DNA of 64,000 nucleotides from Gigaspora rosea (lineage: Eukaryota; Glomeromycota; Glomeromycetes; Diversisporales; Gigasporaceae), in assembly GCA_003550325.1 (NCBI GenBank), contig QKWP01000142.1:95527-159526 (forward strand). The letters are read 5' to 3'. The translations under genes were made by a program, and so were the position numbers. How positions within the stretch are numbered: position 1 is the first letter of the stretch; every line of letters starts with the position of its first letter. The notes beneath the pieces are model-generated. The model did not search any database and was not told where the DNA came from. It saw nothing but the letters and a program-made list of their open reading frames with translations. Shown here in pieces: positions 57,987-64,000 of the stretch.

Positions 57987-58860
57987 ATGCTCGAAATGGC
58001 ACGGATGTTGTGGCACGCGCAGGAACGTTTTACAGAATGGCACGGTAAAAATGGCACAGAAATTACGGCAAAGGTTTGCACGTCATATGAAATGGCACGT
58101 TCAGATGACACGTCTGTGTACATTACACGTGTTGGCTCGTTTCGTGGAGAGCAAAAGATAGTAAAGGATTTTTTTAAAAAAAAGAGCGATATCTCATGAT
58201 TTCACTAATGACGCTTCCCTGTGTGTCTTAACAAAAAAAAACATTCATTACAAAATTTTGCTTCATATGCAGCTAGCTTGTTCATCTTAATATTGATTAC
58301 TTATGTAAATTTATGCTTTAATATTTAATCCACATCGTTATCGCGGTGGCACGTGAATTTACGTTCATTACCCATGCCAAATCCCGTGCCGATTCGACTA
58401 GTAAACTGTTTCAAAACCCGAGCCATTTACGGTCCAATTGGCACGGGCATACGGTCCCACACGGTCCACAGAATCTGTACCAATTCGGGGGGACCGTTAA
58501 AGCCAGGTGCCTTTATATGTTTTTTTTATTATTTAATTAAAATTAGGGTAAGGGTTAGTTAGGAGTTTGGGTTAGGATGTCTTATAGGTAAAATTGCCTT
58601 TCCGACATTTTTTTATTAATGCTCCAAGACAGGTTTAGACACTCGTTTCTTGTATTTTTGGTGGATTTCACTTTTTTTCTTTGTTTTTGTCTCGTCGGGC
58701 TGATCCGTGACGATCAAAATTTACAATTTGATTGGCTGTCAGTCACGTGATGGCACCTGGCTTTAACGGATCCCCAATTCGGACCATACCCGTACAAATC
58801 CGGATCTTGACTCGTACCTATCCGACGCCAACCGTGCCCATAGAGTTGCCATTCAAGCAT
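57987..58860. mobile_element. Element rich in ATGGCACGG, with nested MITE
   Basis: ATGCTCGAAATGGCACGG at the left and GCCATTCAAGCAT at the right, with many GGCACGG/CCGTGCC copies in both subterminal zones. This is the style of the hAT-like elements, but no exact 8-bp duplication was found. Interrupted by the MITE at 58494-58768. Confidence 0.5.
58494..58768. mobile_element. MITE of the AAAGCCAGGTGC family, copy 2
   Basis: CCGTTAAAGCCAGGTGC and GCACCTGGCTTTAACGG bound it, with weaker inversion outward (AATTCGGGG). Internal sequence is collinear with 59815-60104: TTAAAATTAGGGTAAGGG, CCGACATTTTTTTATTAATG, GACTCGTTTC-like, TTTGTCTCGTCGGGCTGATC. Confidence 0.88.
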
Positions 58861-58964
58861 ATCATTTACATTAATTAATCGGTAAGCATATAAGTTATTT
58901 AAGGTGTATTCAGCAGCAGAATACAATATTTATAATGAATATTAAACCACGTATCATCTTATAT

Positions 58965-59395
58965 AAGCCATAAATACTGTTAACAATAATGTCATTTCTG
59001 ATCAATTAGCTCGCTAAAGACGTTCTCAAACAATGACTTATAGCTGGTCTAATTGGACAAAAAAATAAATCACGACGTTTAAGTCAAATAAAACCTAGAC
59101 CTACAAACCCCTTTTTTCATAGTCATTACATGTTGAAGTCGACAGAATCAAATTCGAAAAAATATTTAATAGTATATTATTTAAAGGAAACCATAATTCA
59201 GTTCAGCATTTTAACAAACGGTATTATAGCAGATAGTATTTCTGCATTACGGCATTACGGCATTACGACTTTACGGCATTATGGCATTATGGCTTTACAC
59301 CATTACGGCTTTACAGCTCACAGCAATTACGGCAAAAAATACAGCAATTCTGTAACCGTATTATTGTAAAATTAATTCTACCACCAACTATACGT
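58965..59395. repeat. Segmental duplication, copy 1
   Basis: Matches 59431-59758 continued at 60970-61045: AATTAGCTCGCTAAA, CAATGACTTATAG, GGTCTAATTGG, AACAAACGG, then a degenerate CATTACGG array and TTAATTCTACCACCAACTAT. Confidence 0.8.
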
Positions 59396-59430
59396 AAGTA
59401 TGTATGTAGACATGTATCATCTGATCCAAG

Positions 59431-59758
59431 CCATAATACTGTACTGTATTGTAATCTGACAACGATATCATATCTTATTAATTAGCTCGCTAAACAATGA
59501 CTTATAGAATGGTCTAATTGGCCAAAAAATAAATAATCTTTTAAGTCAAAATAAAATCTAGACCTGACGAAACTCTTTTTTTATAGTCTTTACATGTACT
59601 AAATCTACGAAATCGACAGAACCAAATTCGAAAACATATTTAACAGATATTAGTTAAGGATAATATAATGCAGCTTTTTAACAAACGGAGTTATATTATT
59701 TCTGCATTACAGCATTACGGCATTACGACATTATGGCATTACAGCATTGGCATTACGG
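59431..59758. repeat. Segmental duplication, copy 2, left part
   Basis: The second copy is split by the insertion at 59759-60969 and resumes at 60970-61045 (CATTACGGTTTTACGG, CCGTAACCGTATTA, AATTCTACTACCAACTATA). Confidence 0.8.
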
Positions 59759-60969
59759 TGTGAGACCGGAAACGTGACATGGCCGCAGGCACGTGCCTCG
59801 TGACCCGGAATTCCAAATTTAGGTGATGGCTAAAGCCAGGTGCGTTTATATGGTTTTTGATTATTTAATTAAAATTAGGGTAAGGGGGATTAGGGTTAGA
59901 GCTTGGCTTATAAGTAAAATTGTCTTCCCGACATTTTTATTAATGTTCCAGACAGGTTTAGAGACTCGTTTTTTGTGTTTTCGGCGTTTTTCACTTTTTT
60001 TCTTTGTTTTTGTCTCGTCGGGCTGATCCGTAAAGATCAAAATTTACGATTTGATTGGCTTTTTATCACGTGAACGCACCTGGCTTTAGACGACCCACAA
60101 ATTTAGTTACCCGGGGGAATTTCGGGAATTCCGGGAATTGGAGGAATTCGAGAAATTAGGGTGATATAAGTAATATGATAAATAACGAAAATACTGATGT
60201 TTCTGGTTATTAAGGCCAATTCGAGGTATATTGGTAATTAAAGTGATATTAATGGTTACAGCGATATCAGTAAAATAGATGTTTCTGGCATGTAAAAATA
60301 GATATTGAATAATTATTGTTACAGGGCAAAGGTTCAATAATGATTTCGATTTAATAAAAATAAGAAAGCGACTCGTCAAAGGCGTGACGATGATGATTTG
60401 ATGTTATTTATTAAGGTATTCCCTAACTCCCCGGTTCTCAAGGTGAACATACACTTTTATATCTTTCATATTGAGGGGGCGCAAGAATGCATTCGTTAAT
60501 CTCTCCTTTCATAACTCAACACTGCCCAAGGAATGTTCCTCACTTGCACACATGTCATCTCCACTGGAACATCCTATCGACGATCCCTAAGCCCATAGTG
60601 ATGGTCGAAAGTTCTAGAGGTCGATCGTTACAAAGCCTCAATTTAATGATCTTCGGATATTACTGTGTCCAATTTCGGAATTTTCACTTTTAGCCCGTGA
60701 CATTATAAATAAAGGCCGTGTGCCCTTTGGGAAGAAAGTCAATTCCCATCTTTGACTGTTTCTTTATTAACACTATTAAATAATACAAGTACAACGATAC
60801 ATAATACATTTCACATTCGTCAATTTGCTACAAACACGATTATTTCTATAGACTATTCCGAAACTCTGCCTAACCACTCAGCCAAATCTAACACCTTTTT
60901 CGACCTAAAGTAACCAATTGCCAGCTAATCCCGATCAAGCGACAGACTCGCCGATTTCCGATGCTGTCA
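59759..60969. mobile_element. Solo-LTR-like insertion, itself hit by a MITE
   Basis: It starts TGTGAGACC and ends GCTGTCA (TG...CA), with ACGG on both sides, although the target is rich in ACGG. The interval is GC-richer than its surroundings and has a TATA-like CATTATAAATAAAGG at 60700-60714. It shares CGTCAAAGGCGTGACG with the LTR at 45252. Removing the MITE at 59815-60104 leaves about 920 bp, a reasonable LTR. That it is an insertion is well supported by the interrupted duplication; its class is less sure. Confidence 0.55.
59815..60104. mobile_element. MITE of the CTAAAGCCAGGTGCG family, copy 3
   Basis: Outer AAATTT, then imperfect inversion, then CTAAAGCCAGGTGCG (59830) and CGCACCTGGCTTTAG (to 60089). 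Inside are TTAGGG-like motifs, a TTGTCTCGTCGGGCTGATCC block and TCACGTGA. Confidence 0.85.
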
Positions 60970-61301
60970 ACGGCATTACGGTTTTACGGCATTATGCCGT
61001 AACCGTATTAATTTGTAAAATTAATTCTACTACCAACTATATACTGTCAAAATTCTGATTACAGATTAGCTTTTGGAGGTCTAACAAAAAATATTCCTTA
61101 CAAAATTTTAGTACAAACTACAACTATTTACAAACCTTTACCAAAATTTTAAGCAGGGTTAATTTTGTTTAATAATTTATATGATACATAAATTGTAAAT
61201 CAATAAATTAGGTCTGTGTTATAAATTTTATAACTTCGAATTAGTTAAACACCCAAGAATAAAATTTATAATATGTGCTTTTAAGTTCATTTTTTATGTC
61301 A

Positions 61302-62491
61302 TCAGTCAATTTTCAATTTTTTCAATTCGCTATCTGTAAATAATTATAATTAGTATTAAAAAATAATTTTGTAAATTATGAAATGATATATAATTACCTC
61401 GATACAATGATGTAGTATAATTAATAAATTTACTTTTATAAATGTCGTCAGAATATGGTAGTAAATTATGTGTACTTTTAATATTTTCTAATAATTCATT
61501 CGATTTATCAAGCTCTAATAAAATATTTTCGTCATTTTGCCATTTTGTAAGTATTTCACAGATTTTCGTTGCTGATGGACGGTTTCTTGGATCTCTTTCC
61601 CAACATTTCTTCATCAAATTTATATAACATTGTGGAGTATTTTCAGTGATTGCTGGCCGTAAATTGTTACAGAATATTTCAATTTGAAGTCGGGATCCAA
61701 ATTCCCGATTATATAATACAGGTTTTCCATATAAAATTTCCCACATAATTATTCCAAATGAATAAATATCTGATGCTGTTGAATAATAACCCCTATCCAA
61801 AGCTTCTGGCGCTATATATGGTAAAATTCCATAAATTCCACGCTTTTCAACATTTAATGCTATGTTTGCTGATATTGAAAGTCCAAAATCTGCAATATAA
61901 GCGCTATGTAAACAATCTTGTAGAATATTGCCACTATGTAAATCTCGATGAATAAGTCCCTGAGAATGTATTATTTGAAGATCAGAAACAATACTATGCA
62001 ATAATGTTAATTTATTCTCCCATTTCATTTGTTCTACAGAGCGAAGATTTTGACGCAAAGATCCCATTGAAGCATATTTTAAAACAAGAATATAATCCCC
62101 TGAACTATTTTTTGATATTCCATAACAATTCAAAAATGAAGGATGTCTAGAACATATATCACAATACGCCTTTAACTTTAACATTAAAATAAAAATATTT
62201 AGCATTTATAAATAATTAGAGAAATATTAAATATCTAAATAAAAATTACCTCTTTTATAAACACTTCATTTTGAAATTTTGATCCGTGGAACAATTTGAG
62301 TGCGACTTCTCTCCAAATCTCTTGTTTTTTTATCAAACCAATTGGCGTAAAATACTGTTGCAAAACCACCTTGCCCTATTTTTTTAATATCAGTAAATTC
62401 TTCATATGAAATCCATGATAGTGGATATTTTCCTTCAACCAATAATTTTTTGACATCATCGTCAATGTTAAAAGTTTTACTCATCCATTCA
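61302..62491 (-). pseudogene. TKL-type protein kinase domain, frameshifted
   Basis: This part encodes a kinase domain in three exons: 62491-62250, 62175-61398 and 61333-61302. The introns of 74 and 64 nt are GT-AG. Visible motifs, in order, are the glycine loop GQGGFATVF, HRDLHSGN (catalytic Asp), ADFGLS (metal-binding Asp), YIAPEAL and SDIYSFG. The type is the tyrosine-kinase-like group abundant in Rhizophagus. Near 62310 the frame slips by one: the VALK segment with the ATP-binding Lys is intact but in another frame from the glycine loop. The protein ends KLKID. An acceptor at 62492-62493 joins it in frame to the Sel1 part upstream, so both are likely one gene. The slip may be a true mutation or an assembly error. 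Confidence 0.75.
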
Positions 62492-62613
62492 CTTGCAGCT
62501 AAAAATATTAAGTTTAAATTACCAAGCGTCTTATTTTTTGACCTAGTTATTAATGGAAAATGTATATTAAAAAAAAATTATAGTTACGTAAAAATTAAAT
62601 AAATACTATTTAC

Positions 62614-64000
62614 ATTTGATACCAATAGTCAGCCTTCTGTAAATCTCTCGAGACTCCAATTCCATTTCGATAGCAATAACCAAGTTGTGTCATTCCGTTA
62701 GAATTACCCATTTCAGCAGATTTTTGATAATAAAAAAATGCTTCATGCTCATCCTTTTTAATTCCAATTCCATAAAAATAGCAACGCCCAACATGATTTA
62801 TTGCTTTATCATTTCCCATCTCAGCGAATTTTGATAATAAGTGAATCCCTTATATTCATCTTTTCAATACCTATTCCATCTTGATAACAAGATGCGAGAG
62901 CATTTACTGCAACAGCGTTTCCCATCTTTGCAGATTTTTGATACTGAATGAATGCTTTATATTCATCCTTTTCAACTCCTATTCCATGCTGATAGCAATA
63001 TCCAAGGTAATATGTTCCATTAGAATTTCCCATTGTGGTGCCTTTTTTTCATTTTTTTCAACTCCAATTCCATGTAAATAACAATCTGCTAGATAAAATA
63101 TTGCAGTAGTATCCCCCATATCGGCAGATTTTTGATAATAAATAAATGCTTTTCTTTCATCCTTTTCAACCCCTATTCCATTTTCATAACACAATCCAAG
63201 CCTATTTATTCCACTAGCATTATTCATCTCTGCGGATTTTTGATAATAAGTGAATGCCTTATATTCATCTTTTTCAATACCTATTCCATCTTGATAACAA
63301 GATGCGAGGGCATTTACTGCAACAGTGTTTCCCATCTTTGCAGATTTTTGATATTGAATGAATGCTTTATGTTCATCCTTTTCAACTCCTATTCCTTGCT
63401 GATAACAATATCCAAGTTTATACATCCCACCCGCATTTCCCATTTCAGCTGATCTTTTATAATTGATAAATGCCTTAAGTTTGTTCTTTTCAACCCCTAT
63501 TCCACGTTGATAACATATTGCAAGGTTGTAAACTGCAGTAGCATTTCCCATCTTAGAAGATTTTTGATAATGAATAAATGCCTTATGTTCATCCTTTTCG
63601 ATCCCTATTGCATTTCGGTAGCAATATCCTAGAGCATTTACCGCAGTAGCATTTCCCATCTCAGCAGATTTTTGATAATTAATGAATGCTTTATGTTCAT
63701 CCTTTTCGACGCCTATTCCGTGCTGATAACAATATCCAATTTGACTTATTGCAGCATCATTTCCTATCTCTGCAGATTTTTGGTAATGCAAGAATGCCTT
63801 GTATTCATCTCTTTCGACACCTATTCCATGATGATAGCAATATCCAATTTGACACATTCCATTAGAATTTCTCATCTCGGCAGATTCTTGAAAATAAACG
63901 AATGCCTTACGTTCATCTTTTTCAACCCCTATTCCATGATAATAATCGTATCCATGATTATAATATTTATTATGAGATAAAGCATTGTAAATCTTCTTCA
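62614..64000 (-). pseudogene. Sel1-repeat part of the same gene, broken, 5' end cut
   Basis: About 13 Sel1 repeats of 36 residues (consensus LGYCYQHGIGVEKDEHKAF then IYYQKSAEMGNA) read leftward from the window edge, where the frame is still open. The gene therefore starts outside. The frame is intact to about 63040. There a net loss of some 22 nt removes the end of one repeat. Two single-base losses follow near 62863 and 62829. The last repeat ends DLQKADYWYQ at a donor site (62613, GTAAAT). A 122-nt intron then leads to the kinase exon. Two repeats (around 62880-63000) are a near copy of those at 63290-63420, a recent internal duplication. Strongly similar to the gene at 42693. Confidence 0.78.

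Overview
The window looks like nuclear DNA of a very AT-rich, transposon-laden fungus. The best fit is an arbuscular mycorrhizal fungus (Glomeromycotina, Rhizophagus-like). The reasons are the base composition, small GT-AG introns of 60-120 nt, Sel1-repeat proteins of the kind massively expanded in these fungi (one continuing into a TKL-type kinase), a Kex2-processed repeat (KEP) secretory precursor, and very low gene density. No rRNA, tRNA, CRISPR or bacterial-style operon was seen. Species assignment is inference.

Gene layout. Five loci are convincingly coding. (1) A 346-aa secreted KEP precursor at 14.7-15.8 kb (+), with a frameshifted extra repeat in its 3' flank. (2) A two-exon, 350-aa all-helical protein with a central Gly/Ala-rich membrane segment at 22.7-23.9 kb (-). 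(3) A five-exon, 575-aa UDP-glycosyltransferase with signal peptide, C-terminal anchor and ER-retrieval tail at 29.4-31.5 kb (+). (4) A 418-aa protein made almost wholly of 36-residue Sel1 repeats at 42.7-43.9 kb (+). (5) A Sel1-kinase gene running off the right edge at 61.3-64.0 kb (-), broken by several indels. Weaker candidates are a 76-aa secreted peptide (17.7-18.0 kb), a 134-aa Asp-rich protein (56.2-56.6 kb), a ribonucleotide-reductase-like relic (11.06-11.28 kb) and an unidentified coding relic (9.42-9.67 kb).

Everything else is mostly small non-autonomous DNA transposons. I resolve several groups. At least eight elements have hAT-like ends and exact 8-bp target duplications. Pogo-like MITEs have TA targets and CAGTC-type ends. 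Five TA-flanked copies have TAAGGCCACGCAAAGTTGA-type ends. Two large palindromes have TTAA targets. One MULE-like element has a 9-bp duplication. One loose group combines CACGTGA, CCAAT and TTAGGG-like motifs. Two solo-LTR-like insertions are also present. Many are nested, so relative insertion order can be read. A 1.4-kb palindromic array lies at 18.35-19.76 kb.

No transposase or reverse-transcriptase reading frame was found, so all these elements depend on enzymes encoded elsewhere. The genes do not form an obvious pathway. They sit as isolated islands in repeat DNA. The secreted peptide precursor and the Sel1 and kinase genes belong to families linked to signalling in these fungi. All assignments come from reading the sequence; no database search was run.
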